Origin: Mycolicibacterium austroafricanum
GTDB taxonomy: Bacteria > Actinomycetota > Actinomycetes > Mycobacteriales > Mycobacteriaceae
Direction of reading: 5' to 3'
Assembly: GCF_000612725.1 (NCBI RefSeq)
Contig: NZ_HG964450.1
Span: 1,175,537-1,239,536, forward strand
Length of the DNA stretch: 64,000 bases
The position numbers and the translations under genes were made by a program. Numbering within the stretch: the stretch's first letter is position 1; each line of letters starts with the position of its first letter. This document shows positions 35,392 through 43,912 of the stretch, in pieces. Below the pieces are notes generated by a model. It did not search any database, was not told the origin of the DNA, and was given only the letters and a program-made list of their open reading frames with translations.

Positions 35392-35649
35392 ATGCCCACC
35401 AAGACCGTCATCGTCGGATCGGCCATCGGCCTGCACGCCCGGCCCGCCGCGATCATCGCCGAGGCTGTCGTCGAGGCCGGCGTCCCGGTCACGTTGTCGA
35501 TGGACGGCGGTGAGCCCGTCGACGCCGGCTCGGCGCTGATGATCATGACGCTCGGCGCGGGCAACGGCGCCGAGGTCACCGTCTCCTCCGACGACGAGGA
35601 CGCGTTGAACAAGGTCGCCGAGCTGGTCCAGCAGGACCTCGACGCCTAG
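35392..35649 (+). CDS. ptsH: Phosphocarrier protein HPr
   Basis: An 85-residue HPr. The active-site His15 is in GLHARPAA. Ser47 in DAGSALMIM is at the regulatory serine position used by HPr kinase in firmicutes; such a kinase is not seen here. It has a good AAGGAG site before the ATG at 35392. It accepts phosphate from PtsI and donates it to the EIIA domain of FruA. Confidence 0.94.
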   Translation: MPTKTVIVGSAIGLHARPAAIIAEAVVEAGVPVTLSMDGGEPVDAGSALMIMTLGAGNGAEVTVSSDDEDALNKVAELVQQDLDA

Positions 35650-35884
35650 CCCACCCCGCCGGAGTCGCATTCCACGCGTCAAATCACCCCGCGACCGCAT
35701 GGAACGCGATTTCGCCAGGACCGAGGCCGGCAAGAAAGCGGAACGACCCCTCGCCGGACACCCTTAGCATTGCCGGTGTGCCGTTCACGCATCGCCTCGA
35801 GCTGACTTTTCGTGCCGCGCCGACAAGGCCGGAATGTTTGCTGCCGGCCCGCCTGCGACCGGATTTCTCGGGGGGTGACGTCAG
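35650..35884 (+). promoter_or_regulatory. ptsH-mycP1 intergenic region with imperfect stem-loop 35666-35708
   Basis: A 235-bp gap between two unrelated operons. Segments CGCATTCCACGCG (35666-35678) and CGCATGGAACGCG (35696-35708) are complementary except for two positions and could end the fru operon, although no U-run follows. The rest should contain the promoter of the mycP1-espK gene group; I cannot pick a confident -10. No further coding region is seen. Confidence 0.4.
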
Positions 35885-37231
35885 GTGCGGCGAATTGGTG
35901 CGCTGATCGCCGCCCTGTTCCTGGTGCTGTTGACCGCTCCGCCCGCGAGCGCGATCGAGCCGCCGATCGTCGACCCGGCAGCTATCCCACCCGACGAAAC
36001 CGGCCCCGACCAGCCGATGGAACAGCGTCGCATCTGCGCGGCGCCCACGGTCTTCCCCAACTCGAACTTCGCCGACCGCCCCTGGGCCAGCGATTACCTC
36101 CGGCTGACCGAGGCACAGAAGTTCGCCACCGGCGCCGGCGTAACTGTCGCGGTCATCGACACGGGAGTCAACGGTTCGCCACGGGTGCCCGCAGAACCGG
36201 GCGGTGACTTCGTCGACCAGGCCGGCAACGGCATGTCGGACTGCGACGCCCACGGCACGCTCACCGCGGCTGTCATCGCCGGACGCCCCGCACCGCACGA
36301 CGCCTTCATCGGCGTCGCACCCGACGCACGGATCCTGTCGCTGCGCCAGACGTCGGACAGCTTCTTGCCCGTGGGCGCCCGCACCGACCCCAACGATCCC
36401 AACTCCACCCAGACGGCTGGCTCACTGCGCAGCCTGGCCCGGGCCATCGTGCATGCGGCCAACATGGGCGCGCAGGTCATCAACATCAGCGAGGCGGCCT
36501 GCTACAAGATCACGCGGCCGATCAACGAAGCCGTCGTCGGCGCCGCGATCAACTACGCCGTCAACGTCAAGGGTGCGGTGATCGTCGTGGCGGCCGGCAA
36601 CACCGGCGAGAACTGCACGCAGAATCCACCGCCGGACCCCGCCGTCCCCGCCGACCCCCGCGGGTGGCAGGAGGTGCAGACGATCGTCTCACCCGCCTGG
36701 TACTCACCCCTGGTGCTCACGGTCGGCAGCATCGCACCCAACGGACAGCCGAGCGGCTTCTCGATGCAAGGCCCCTGGGTCGGCGCCGCGGCACCGGGCG
36801 AGAACCTGATAGCACTCGGCTACGACGGCAACCCGGTCAACGCGCTGCAGGGTGAGGACGGCCCTATCCCGATCAGCGGCACATCGTTCTCGGCGGCCTA
36901 CGTCTCAGGGTTGGCGGCCCTGCTCAGGCAGCGATTCCCGGAGCTGACGCCTGCCCAGATCATCAACCGGATCACCGCCACCGCAAGGCATCCCGGCGGC
37001 GGGGTGAACAACGTCGTCGGCGCCGGCGTGATCGACCCGGTGGCGGCGCTGACGTGGGACGTCCCGCCGGGTCCGGCCGATATTCCCTACAACATCAAGG
37101 AGATTCCGCCGCCGGTGTACGTGCCGCCACCCGACCGCAGCCCCATCACCGGCGTCGTCCTGGTCGGCGTCGGGTTGGCCGCGCTACTGGGTATCGCAGC
37201 GTTGGGCCGACGAGCGTTGAGGCGCCGATGA
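35885..37231 (+). CDS. mycP1: Mycosin-1, ESX-1 membrane-anchored subtilisin protease
   Basis: A 448-residue serine protease of the S8 family, attached outside the cytoplasmic membrane and required for a stable ESX channel. A signal peptide ends near ASA at residue 23. The triad is Asp92 (VAVIDTGVNG), His123 (DAHGTLTAA) and Ser334 (SGTSFSAAYVSG); an oxyanion Asn is in VVAAGNTGENC. A Pro-rich stretch and one membrane helix with a short Arg tail finish the protein. It starts at a GTG. The eccE1 start overlaps its stop (ATGA). In M. tuberculosis the protease cleaves EspB. Confidence 0.93.
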   Translation: MRRIGALIAALFLVLLTAPPASAIEPPIVDPAAIPPDETGPDQPMEQRRICAAPTVFPNSNFADRPWASDYLRLTEAQKFATGAGVTVAVIDTGVNGSPRVPAEPGGDFVDQAGNGMSDCDAHGTLTAAVIAGRPAPHDAFIGVAPDARILSLRQTSDSFLPVGARTDPNDPNSTQTAGSLRSLARAIVHAANMGAQVINISEAACYKITRPINEAVVGAAINYAVNVKGAVIVVAAGNTGENCTQNPPPDPAVPADPRGWQEVQTIVSPAWYSPLVLTVGSIAPNGQPSGFSMQGPWVGAAAPGENLIALGYDGNPVNALQGEDGPIPISGTSFSAAYVSGLAALLRQRFPELTPAQIINRITATARHPGGGVNNVVGAGVIDPVAALTWDVPPGPADIPYNIKEIPPPVYVPPPDRSPITGVVLVGVGLAALLGIAALGRRALRRR

Positions 37232-38625
37232 GCAGGTTCGCGTCGATCTTCGGGCTGCGGTTCACCACCGGGCATGCGCTGTGGGCGGCGGCGTTGATCC
37301 CGGCGTGCATCCTGGTCTTCGCCCGGCTGGAGCTGCTGTGGCTCGGAATCACGCTGGGGGTGCTGATCGGTCTGGCGTCGGTGGTGACGATCCGCGGCCG
37401 CCGACTCACCGGCTGGGTGGCGGCGCTGTTCGCCTGGCGCCGCAGGCACAGGCAGCCGCCGCCCACTCCGTCGGAGCCCGCGGTCGGCGCCACGGTGATT
37501 CCCGGCGACCATGTCGCGCTGCGCTGGCAGGACGACTACCTGGTGTCGGTGATCGAACTCGTGCCGAGGCCGTTCACCCCGACGGTGATCGTCAACGGCG
37601 AAGCCTTCACCGACGACGTCGTCGAGACCAGGCTCGTCGAAGATCTGCTCACCGCTTACTGTCCCGATCTGGAAGCCGACATCGTCTCCGCGGGGTACCG
37701 GGTCGGCAAGACCGCGCCGGCAGCACTGGTCGCACTCTACGAACAGGTGGTCGGGCCCTACCCCGCACCGGCGAGCCGGCGAACGTGGATCGTGCTGCGC
37801 GCCGATCCGGACAAGACCCGCAAGTCGGCGTTGCGACGCAACGAAGGGGTCGCCGGGCTGGCCCAGTACCTGGTGTCGTCCACCACCCGGATCGCTGATC
37901 ACCTGGCCAGCAAGGGTGTCGACGCGAGGCCGGCGCGCAGCTTCGACGACTTCGACCGCGCGACCGAGATCAGTTTCGAGCGCGAGACCTGGTCGATGGT
38001 CAAGGGCCGCAGCACCTTCACGGCCGCCTACCACGCGCCCGGCGGCCCGGATGTGTGGTGGTCGGCGCGCGCCGACCACACCCTGACCAGGATGCGCATC
38101 GTGCCAGGGTCCGCACCGACGACGACGGTGCTCCTCACCACTCTGGCGAATCCGTCGACACCACGCGGCTTTTCGTGCCTCTTCGGCGGTCAGCGCGCCG
38201 CGCTGCTGGGCGAGAACCCGGTGACCGACCGACACTACGAGCTGCCGATCGGATCAGCTGGTGTGCTGGTCGGCGAGACCGCTGACCGCTACCCGGTGTA
38301 CATGCCGTTCGACGACGTTGACGTCAGCATCAACCTGGGCAACGCACGACTGTTCACCCAGTTCGTGGTGCGTTCGGCGGCCGCGGGAGCGGCGGTCACG
38401 CTGCAACCGCAATTCGAGGAGTTCGCCGGATTCGTCAACGCCCGAATCGGGCAGGTGGCGAAGGTGGCATGGCCCCATGCGACGACGTATCTGCGGCCGC
38501 ACCCCGGTGTCGGACGAGTCATGTTGCGCGACGACTTCATTGCCACTCCTCGGCACAAGCAGTTGCCGATCCGGTTGATCAACCCGCGCGAGGAGAGCCG
38601 CTACCAGATGGTGCTCGAGCCATGA
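37228..38625 (+). CDS. eccE1: ESX-1 core component EccE1
   Basis: A 465-residue channel component. Two membrane helices lie at residues 15-55 (HALWAAALIPACILVFARL, then LGITLGVLIGLASVV); the rest is the EccE cytosolic or periplasmic domain with IPGDHVALRWQDDYLVSV. Its place between mycP1 and espB is the same as in M. tuberculosis (Rv3882c). The ATG at 37228 overlaps the mycP1 stop. EccE sits at the periphery of the ESX hexamer and is less conserved than EccB/C/D. Confidence 0.9.
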   Translation: MSRFASIFGLRFTTGHALWAAALIPACILVFARLELLWLGITLGVLIGLASVVTIRGRRLTGWVAALFAWRRRHRQPPPTPSEPAVGATVIPGDHVALRWQDDYLVSVIELVPRPFTPTVIVNGEAFTDDVVETRLVEDLLTAYCPDLEADIVSAGYRVGKTAPAALVALYEQVVGPYPAPASRRTWIVLRADPDKTRKSALRRNEGVAGLAQYLVSSTTRIADHLASKGVDARPARSFDDFDRATEISFERETWSMVKGRSTFTAAYHAPGGPDVWWSARADHTLTRMRIVPGSAPTTTVLLTTLANPSTPRGFSCLFGGQRAALLGENPVTDRHYELPIGSAGVLVGETADRYPVYMPFDDVDVSINLGNARLFTQFVVRSAAAGAAVTLQPQFEEFAGFVNARIGQVAKVAWPHATTYLRPHPGVGRVMLRDDFIATPRHKQLPIRLINPREESRYQMVLEP

Positions 38626-38664
38626 CCGGGCGGACTCGATATCGGGAGGAGGGGTAACGGGGTA

Positions 38665-40290
38665 ATGGCGGACGAACTCAAGGTCGACCCCGATGATCTC
38701 GACACGAAAGCAGGTACGGTCGAAGCGATTCCATGGGGGGAAGACCCCTCCGCGGTCGCGGTGGCCGACCCCGACAAGCTCACGCCGACGACAGCATCGG
38801 TGCGCAATCTGATCAAGAACGCCGAAGCTCTCGGCGCCGAGCAACGGTGGGGAATTGCCGAGGGCCGAAGACTCGCTGAGACGTTGAGACTCGTCGCGCA
38901 GGCATACCGGGCGGTCGACGAGGCCTCGGCGGGCAACATCGACAGCACGCTGCCGGGAGGCACGTCGTCACCGGCACCCGCGCCCGTCCCCATCCCACCC
39001 AACTCGGTGCCCGCACCGCCGCCTCCCCCGCCGATGCCCGGCTTCGAGAACGTCGCCGCTGATGGCGACATCCTCGATCCCATCGAGACCGACAACAAGC
39101 TGCTCGAGGGCGATCAGGCCGCCGCGCTGCGGGCGGCAGCGGCGCGGTGGAGCGCCAACGCCGTCCGACTGGCCGACGCCTCGGCCCCGTTCGAGATCAA
39201 GATCCAGAATTGGGAAGGCGTCGCCGCCGAAGCCGCGTACATCAAGTTCAAGTCCTTCGGCGGTTGGCTGCAGACGTTGGCAGGCAAGTGGACTCAGCTG
39301 GCGGCCGAGGCCGAGAAGCTCGCGGCCGCACACGACCAGGCCAAGGCGGCCAACGCACCGGTCCGGGCCCAGTACGAAGCCCTCCAGACCCAGTTGATGA
39401 CGACGCCGATGGATGGCGGCGCCCAACGTGCCGTTCAGCTGCAGATGGAGCAGCTCTACCAGGAGTCCGAGGCGATCCGCGAGACCTACGCGAAGGCCGG
39501 GCAGCCCACGCCCGTGCAGCCGCCGCAGCCGCGGCCCGATGCCGTGGCGCCGGCCGCGCCGGTAACAGGCAACGGTGACCCGAATCGCCGTGGTGTGCCG
39601 GCGCACACGGAGGAGGAGTCACGGCGGGGCGGCGGTTCCGGTGCCGGACAGCCGTCGGGGTCGGGTGGACAGCAGCCGGGCGGGCAGCCGCAGATCCCGC
39701 AGGAGGCTCCGGTGTCCCCGATGTCGGCGGCCGAGCAGGCGGCCCAAGGCGCGCAACAGGCTGCGCCGCAGGGGGGTTCGCAGGGCGGGTCACCGGGCGG
39801 CGGCTCTCAGGGCGGCGGGTCTCAGGGCGGCTCACCCGCGGGCGGTTCGCAGGGCGGCGCGCCGGGCGGTGGAATGCCCGGTCTCGGCAAGGGCGAGCCC
39901 AAGTTGCCCACAGATCCCAGCCTGAGGCCGGCCGCAGCAGGTGGCGGAGGCTCCGGCGGCGGTGGTGGCGGAGGCGGAGTTCCCGCCGGCCCGCTGCAAC
40001 CGGCGGTCGGCGCGGAGACCGTGGCGCCGACGCCGATCGTGCCGGCGGCTGCGGCGGGGCCGGGGGTGAGCAGCGGTTCGGGCGGCGTCGCCGGCGGCAT
40101 GGGCGCCGGGGGAATGGCGCCCATGATGGGCGGGGCACACGGTGGCGGAGCCGGTGAGAAGAAGCGCAATCCCGCGCTGTCACCGGACGAGCCGCTCTAC
40201 GTCGAAGACCGACCGCACACCGAGCAGGTCATCGGTGTGCGGCCGAGGCGGAGGGGCGCTGCCGAGGACACGAAGAAGGGGGACACGTAG
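38665..40290 (+). CDS. espB: ESX-1 secreted protein EspB
   Basis: A 541-residue EspB. The N-terminal 290 residues form a PE/PPE-like helical domain with the secretion motif YRAVDEA (Y-x-x-x-D, residues 81-85) and NWEG (W-x-G at 183-185). A long Gly/Pro/Ser/Gln-rich tail follows (about residues 300-510), then the conserved C-terminal end LYVEDRPHTEQVIG shared with M. tuberculosis EspB. It is longer than the 460-residue M. tuberculosis protein mainly in the low-complexity part. MycP1, two genes upstream, is the expected processing protease. Confidence 0.9.
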   Translation: MADELKVDPDDLDTKAGTVEAIPWGEDPSAVAVADPDKLTPTTASVRNLIKNAEALGAEQRWGIAEGRRLAETLRLVAQAYRAVDEASAGNIDSTLPGGTSSPAPAPVPIPPNSVPAPPPPPPMPGFENVAADGDILDPIETDNKLLEGDQAAALRAAAARWSANAVRLADASAPFEIKIQNWEGVAAEAAYIKFKSFGGWLQTLAGKWTQLAAEAEKLAAAHDQAKAANAPVRAQYEALQTQLMTTPMDGGAQRAVQLQMEQLYQESEAIRETYAKAGQPTPVQPPQPRPDAVAPAAPVTGNGDPNRRGVPAHTEEESRRGGGSGAGQPSGSGGQQPGGQPQIPQEAPVSPMSAAEQAAQGAQQAAPQGGSQGGSPGGGSQGGGSQGGSPAGGSQGGAPGGGMPGLGKGEPKLPTDPSLRPAAAGGGGSGGGGGGGGVPAGPLQPAVGAETVAPTPIVPAAAAGPGVSSGSGGVAGGMGAGGMAPMMGGAHGGGAGEKKRNPALSPDEPLYVEDRPHTEQVIGVRPRRRGAAEDTKKGDT

Positions 40291-40634
40291 TGACTGACGA
40301 CATGCATCCGGAAGTGGCTGCGGTGCTTCGACAGGCGCGGCGACTGCAGTCGCTGATGGACGAGCAGTTGGACAAGATGGCGACCGAGTCGTTCACGGCG
40401 ACCGATGAGAACGACACCGTCGAGGTCACGCTGAACGGCCACCAGTGGCTCAAGGATGTCTACATCCAGGACGGGCTGCTGCGGCTGGGCGCCGAAGAGG
40501 TCGAGCAGCGCGTGAACGAGGCGCTGCACAAGGCAAGTGCGGAAGCCTCGGCCTCGATCGACGCCGACCGTGAGCGAATTGACGCGGTCGTCGCGGAGAT
40601 CACGGCGGAGATTTCGGACGACGAGCGGGAGTAG
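40290..40634 (+). CDS. espL: EspL, YbaB/EbfC-like ESX-1 protein
   Basis: A 114-residue protein of the YbaB/EbfC fold, equal in length and position to EspL (Rv3880c). Residues HPEVAAVLRQARRLQSLMDE open the first helix and VEVTLNGHQWLKDVYI is the beta-sheet core. The GTG overlaps the espB stop by one base. EspL stabilises or assists export of EspB and other ESX-1 substrates in M. tuberculosis and M. marinum; a DNA-binding role is suggested by the fold but not established here. Confidence 0.85.
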   Translation: MTDDMHPEVAAVLRQARRLQSLMDEQLDKMATESFTATDENDTVEVTLNGHQWLKDVYIQDGLLRLGAEEVEQRVNEALHKASAEASASIDADRERIDAVVAEITAEISDDERE

Positions 40635-40638
40635 CGCG

Positions 40639-42051
40639 GTGGGCGGCGAGACGATCTCGGTAGTGCGCTCATCCAACCCAGTAGGCCTTGCAGAGGCTTC
40701 GGAAGCGATGCAACGGACGATCAGCGCGCTGGACGACCTCATTGAGAGCCGGCAGCGGACTCTGGACCAACTCAGTCTGGTCTGGTCCGGCGCAGCGAGC
40801 GACACCGCGATCAGGCGCGGACGCCGCTTGTTGCGGGAGAAGAACAACTTCCGCGACCGTCTTCACGCTATCCAGACGACATTGTTCAGGGGTGGCAGCC
40901 AACTGTCAGCTCTCCGTGAAGAGATCCTGTCGACGACAAGTCAAGCAACCACGCTGGGCGGAATCGTCGGCGACGACGGCTCGGTTCAACCGACGTCGGT
41001 GGCGCACATGCTCACGCCGACCATCGCCACGGCTTACTCGACCGTATTGCGCAAGCTGCTCCACACATTCGAGGCTGTCGACGAGGCCACGGCATCCGGC
41101 CTACGAGGCGGGCGTCCTGGTACCGGCGAGTCCATCTATCAAGCAGTCGACTTCGTCGTTGGCGGTGGCGCACCAGAGGCTCCACCTGATCAGGATCCCG
41201 CTGCCACTACGAGGCGACAGAATGAGATCAACGCGTTCAAGCAAGTATTCGGACGCCACCCGGAGTCACCGACGGACTGGAAGACAGCGGCCGCCCTTGA
41301 TCCGCATAGCTACGACGATAAGTACAACGACGAGCCGCCGAGCGTCGTCGTAGGGCGCATCGAGCCCGTACCCGGGCAAGGAATCGTCAAGTCGGGACTC
41401 TTCATTCCGCGGGATGTCGTCTTCAACGTGCCACGCGACGATCTCGGTGACAACCGCGGGTTCGATCCCAATTTTGGTCCGGAGGAAACCCGCGTCAGCA
41501 TTTACGTCGACTACGAAAACGGTCTGGTGATCGCGCGACAGAACCCGTCAGTGGATACCGCTGGCAATGTCCGCGTGCTGACACCTGATATCAAGGTGCA
41601 ACAGGCACCAGGCGGGGCGGTGCGAATCCAGTACGAGGCGGCTAACGGTTTCGCGCCCCCCGGTGCCGAGCTTTCGGGTCATGTGGTTCGCGGTGACATC
41701 GTCGTTACGCCGGGGGCGGGTAGCGCGGCCGCAAGCGTCGATGGCGTCATCGGCGACTACCCGTCGTTGGAGGTCTACCAGGACTTGCCAACCGGCCAAA
41801 CCTACACGCTCGTCCAAGACGCCGCGGACAGTGGCAATGTGTACGGCCCGCTGACAGAGCTGCCGTTCTCGCACGAAATTGGCGAGGGCACAGCGGCTTT
41901 CGCACCTTTCGAATCCCTTACTCCGCAACTTCCCGGCGGACCGCGCTATCCAGGCGACGCTATGCCTTACGTTCCCGGGCGCGTTGATCCGAATACGCCG
42001 ACCGAACTCGCACCGGCTGACAAAATCCCCAACGTCGTCGTGGTCAAGTAG
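40639..42051 (+). CDS. Candidate ESX-1 substrate/effector with helical N-domain and beta-rich C-domain
   Basis: A 470-residue protein starting at a GTG 4 bp after espL. The first 150 residues are helical with a W-S-G turn (residues 49-51) and FEAVDEATASG (144-154), which looks like the Y-x-x-x-D export signal of EspB with Phe replacing Tyr. Residues 190-460 are beta-rich (PTDWKTAAALDPHSYDDKY, VDYENGLVIARQNPS, DYPSLEVYQDLPTGQTY) and seem to match a conserved mycobacterial domain found, from memory, in Rv0026/Rv3899c-type proteins. It is not in the M. tuberculosis ESX-1 locus at this site. Base composition is visibly lower in G+C than espB. Two small membrane proteins follow. Confidence 0.7.
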   Translation: MGGETISVVRSSNPVGLAEASEAMQRTISALDDLIESRQRTLDQLSLVWSGAASDTAIRRGRRLLREKNNFRDRLHAIQTTLFRGGSQLSALREEILSTTSQATTLGGIVGDDGSVQPTSVAHMLTPTIATAYSTVLRKLLHTFEAVDEATASGLRGGRPGTGESIYQAVDFVVGGGAPEAPPDQDPAATTRRQNEINAFKQVFGRHPESPTDWKTAAALDPHSYDDKYNDEPPSVVVGRIEPVPGQGIVKSGLFIPRDVVFNVPRDDLGDNRGFDPNFGPEETRVSIYVDYENGLVIARQNPSVDTAGNVRVLTPDIKVQQAPGGAVRIQYEAANGFAPPGAELSGHVVRGDIVVTPGAGSAAASVDGVIGDYPSLEVYQDLPTGQTYTLVQDAADSGNVYGPLTELPFSHEIGEGTAAFAPFESLTPQLPGGPRYPGDAMPYVPGRVDPNTPTELAPADKIPNVVVVK

Positions 42052-42061
42052 GCGATCGAAT

Positions 42062-42361
42062 ATGAACCCACAGACTCGTGTTGGTAATCGCCCGACCGCG
42101 TTCTGGGCCGCGGCCACGATAGGCGTTCCAGTCTTGCTGTCCGCGGCGCTGCTACTCACCCTGGTGTTGGAGATGTCGATAACCGCAGCCGACCTTCACC
42201 GTATGACATCGCGATTCATCGCTATTGCGATCGTGGAGGTGCTGCTGACAGTGGGGTCAGTCTGGGGTACAAGAAAATCCACTGCTGTGGGAGCAGGGAC
42301 AGCGGTGGCCGCTGCGATCGTCGGCATCATTCTGGTCGCCGGGGCGGTGTTGACGTTGTGA
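42062..42361 (+). CDS. Small membrane protein, 3 TM
   Basis: A 99-residue protein from an ATG at 42062, 10 bp after the candidate effector. Three hydrophobic helices: TAFWAAATIGVPVLLSAALL, FIAIAIVEVLLTVGSVW and VAAAIVGIILVAGAVLTL. No family recognised. The stop overlaps the next gene's GTG (TTGTGA). Together with its neighbour it could protect the cell from, or help insert, the preceding protein; this is inference from order only. Confidence 0.65.
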   Translation: MNPQTRVGNRPTAFWAAATIGVPVLLSAALLLTLVLEMSITAADLHRMTSRFIAIAIVEVLLTVGSVWGTRKSTAVGAGTAVAAAIVGIILVAGAVLTL

Positions 42362-42627
42362 GGCGGGCCGACTTAGGGCAGTTCTTCGGTCCGGCAAGCC
42401 TGATCGGTGTTGTCGCCGGAACGACATACTTGATGCTGATAGTGCTGCAGGTAGTCGAGGTCAACTACGGGTTCGCCGCCCTGGTCATCGCTGGAGCGCC
42501 GCTCATGCTCACATGGGGATGGGTGAAACAGCTCGGCACCGGTTTGGTGCTCTCGATTTGCGTGCTTCCGCTGACCGTCATCGCCTTTCTTGTCGGCGCA
42601 GGTTTGGGAGGGAGCGCGTTTGGCTGA
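42358..42627 (+). CDS. Small membrane protein, 3 TM
   Basis: An 89-residue protein whose GTG overlaps the upstream stop by 4 bp. Three hydrophobic helices around SLIGVVAGTTYLMLIVLQVV, ALVIAGAPLMLTWGW and LVLSICVLPLTVIAFLVGAG. No family recognised. The coupling with the upstream 99-residue protein suggests a two-subunit membrane unit. A 199-bp gap follows before the next gene. Confidence 0.65.
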   Translation: MRRADLGQFFGPASLIGVVAGTTYLMLIVLQVVEVNYGFAALVIAGAPLMLTWGWVKQLGTGLVLSICVLPLTVIAFLVGAGLGGSAFG

Positions 42628-42826
42628 TCGCGCTATTGGGGTTTCGCGCGCATCGATATGGTGGCCCAGAGCGCGACAAAGAAGTCCGCGTACTCATGAA
42701 TATCGGTGTCGTTGAGGGTGCGCAGGCTCTCGTAAGCTGGTGAGAGCCGAACAGACGTCGACACAGCGCAACTTATGCGTTGACTTGGGAGGATGGGATG
42801 ACGAGGCGCGCTGTGGAGTGGTGCGT

Positions 42827-43912
42827 GTGACTTCACCTCCCCCCGGTCAGTGGTCTCCCCCGCCAGGTCCGCCTCCATGGGGTTCGCAGCAGCCGGGTCC
42901 GCGAGGCGGTGGCGCAGCCAAGTGGATTCTGGGCGGCTTGGCGCTTCTGGTAGTCGTCGTCCTGACCGTTGTAGCCACGTTGCTACTCACACGTGGGGAT
43001 TCTCAAACGGGAACGCCGCAAGCGTCGTCGCCATCTGCAACCACCCCCGCCGATACCTCACCAATCGCGAGCGCCGAGGATGACGGTCCGGTCGAGGTAA
43101 TTACTGAGGACCCAACCTGTACGGCATGGGGTCCCATCGCAGAAACCTTCTCCGCGCAAGCGTCTAAGGGCTGGAACGACCGGGATCCGTCCATCCCTGC
43201 TACTGGGTGGACGGCGGCCCAGCGAGCACAGCACGAAGCGATCGCGGACGCCATGGCTTCGGCCGCCGATCAGACGGTGGCACTAGTCAAGTTGACGACC
43301 CACCGCGTGATGCGCGAACTATACGACCAATCCATCGCGTACTGGCGTGCTTACGCCGCAGCGGTCCCTGCTTATACGCCGAATGATGATCATCTCGCCC
43401 GAGTGGCTACCGCCGCTGCCAACGCTGTGGGCAATATTTGCTCGGCGATTACATTCGGCTCAGCCGCATCTAGGGCGCCACTCGTCGCCCCCTCGCCTGC
43501 TCCGTATGGCGTCGGCGAACTTGGGAATCCTCAGAATCCGGCGCGCTACGTGACCGAACCTCTCTCGGTATGTCCCGACTGGATAGCCACTGCGGAAGAA
43601 TTTGATAATGCCACTGCGGCGTGGCTAAATACCGACGCGAATATTCCCGCTTCTCAGTGGTCGCCCGAGCAGCAAGCAATTTACCTAGATGTGTTACCAA
43701 TAATGCAATCCAATGCTGGTGAAATGCAGAATCTTGGCGCACAAAGTCTCGACCCCGTCTTTGATGACTTCGCTGCGCTTGCGGCACAATATCGCAGAGC
43801 CTTTGTACAGTCGATTCCCAGTTACTTGCCCGCTGACGGATATCTCGCGAACACTGCAGCAGAGCTGAGCGCTGCGAATAGTCACGCTTGTAGGGCTGTC
43901 GGGGCTAGCTGA
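42827..43912 (+). CDS. Membrane-anchored protein with duplicated Cys-pair module (paralogue A)
   Basis: A 361-residue protein from the GTG at 42827 (GGAG 8 bp before). A Pro/Gly-rich N-terminal tail and one helix at residues 34-54 (ILGGLALLVVVVLTVVATLL) place the rest outside the membrane. Two repeats, about 91-210 and 243-360, each run from C-x-x-W through P-A-x-x-W, Y-x-R-A and P-x-Y to a closing Cys (Cys98/205 and Cys249/355), so a disulfide in each is likely. It is a clear paralogue of the 46117-47187 gene on the other side of espK. G+C is low (25 of 60 bases at 43681-43740). The stop overlaps the espK start (TGATG). Confidence 0.75.
   Translation: MTSPPPGQWSPPPGPPPWGSQQPGPRGGGAAKWILGGLALLVVVVLTVVATLLLTRGDSQTGTPQASSPSATTPADTSPIASAEDDGPVEVITEDPTCTAWGPIAETFSAQASKGWNDRDPSIPATGWTAAQRAQHEAIADAMASAADQTVALVKLTTHRVMRELYDQSIAYWRAYAAAVPAYTPNDDHLARVATAAANAVGNICSAITFGSAASRAPLVAPSPAPYGVGELGNPQNPARYVTEPLSVCPDWIATAEEFDNATAAWLNTDANIPASQWSPEQQAIYLDVLPIMQSNAGEMQNLGAQSLDPVFDDFAALAAQYRRAFVQSIPSYLPADGYLANTAAELSAANSHACRAVGAS

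Noticed and set aside
40010..40190. Gly-rich stretch of espB considered as a PE_PGRS-type repeat
   Set aside because: It is the low-complexity tail normal for EspB and lies between conserved EspB ends; no PE domain.
42633..42878. An 81-codon minus-strand frame in the gap before paralogue A
   Set aside because: It overlaps the start of paralogue A, lacks a ribosome site and shows no similarity pattern; the gap is more likely a promoter region.
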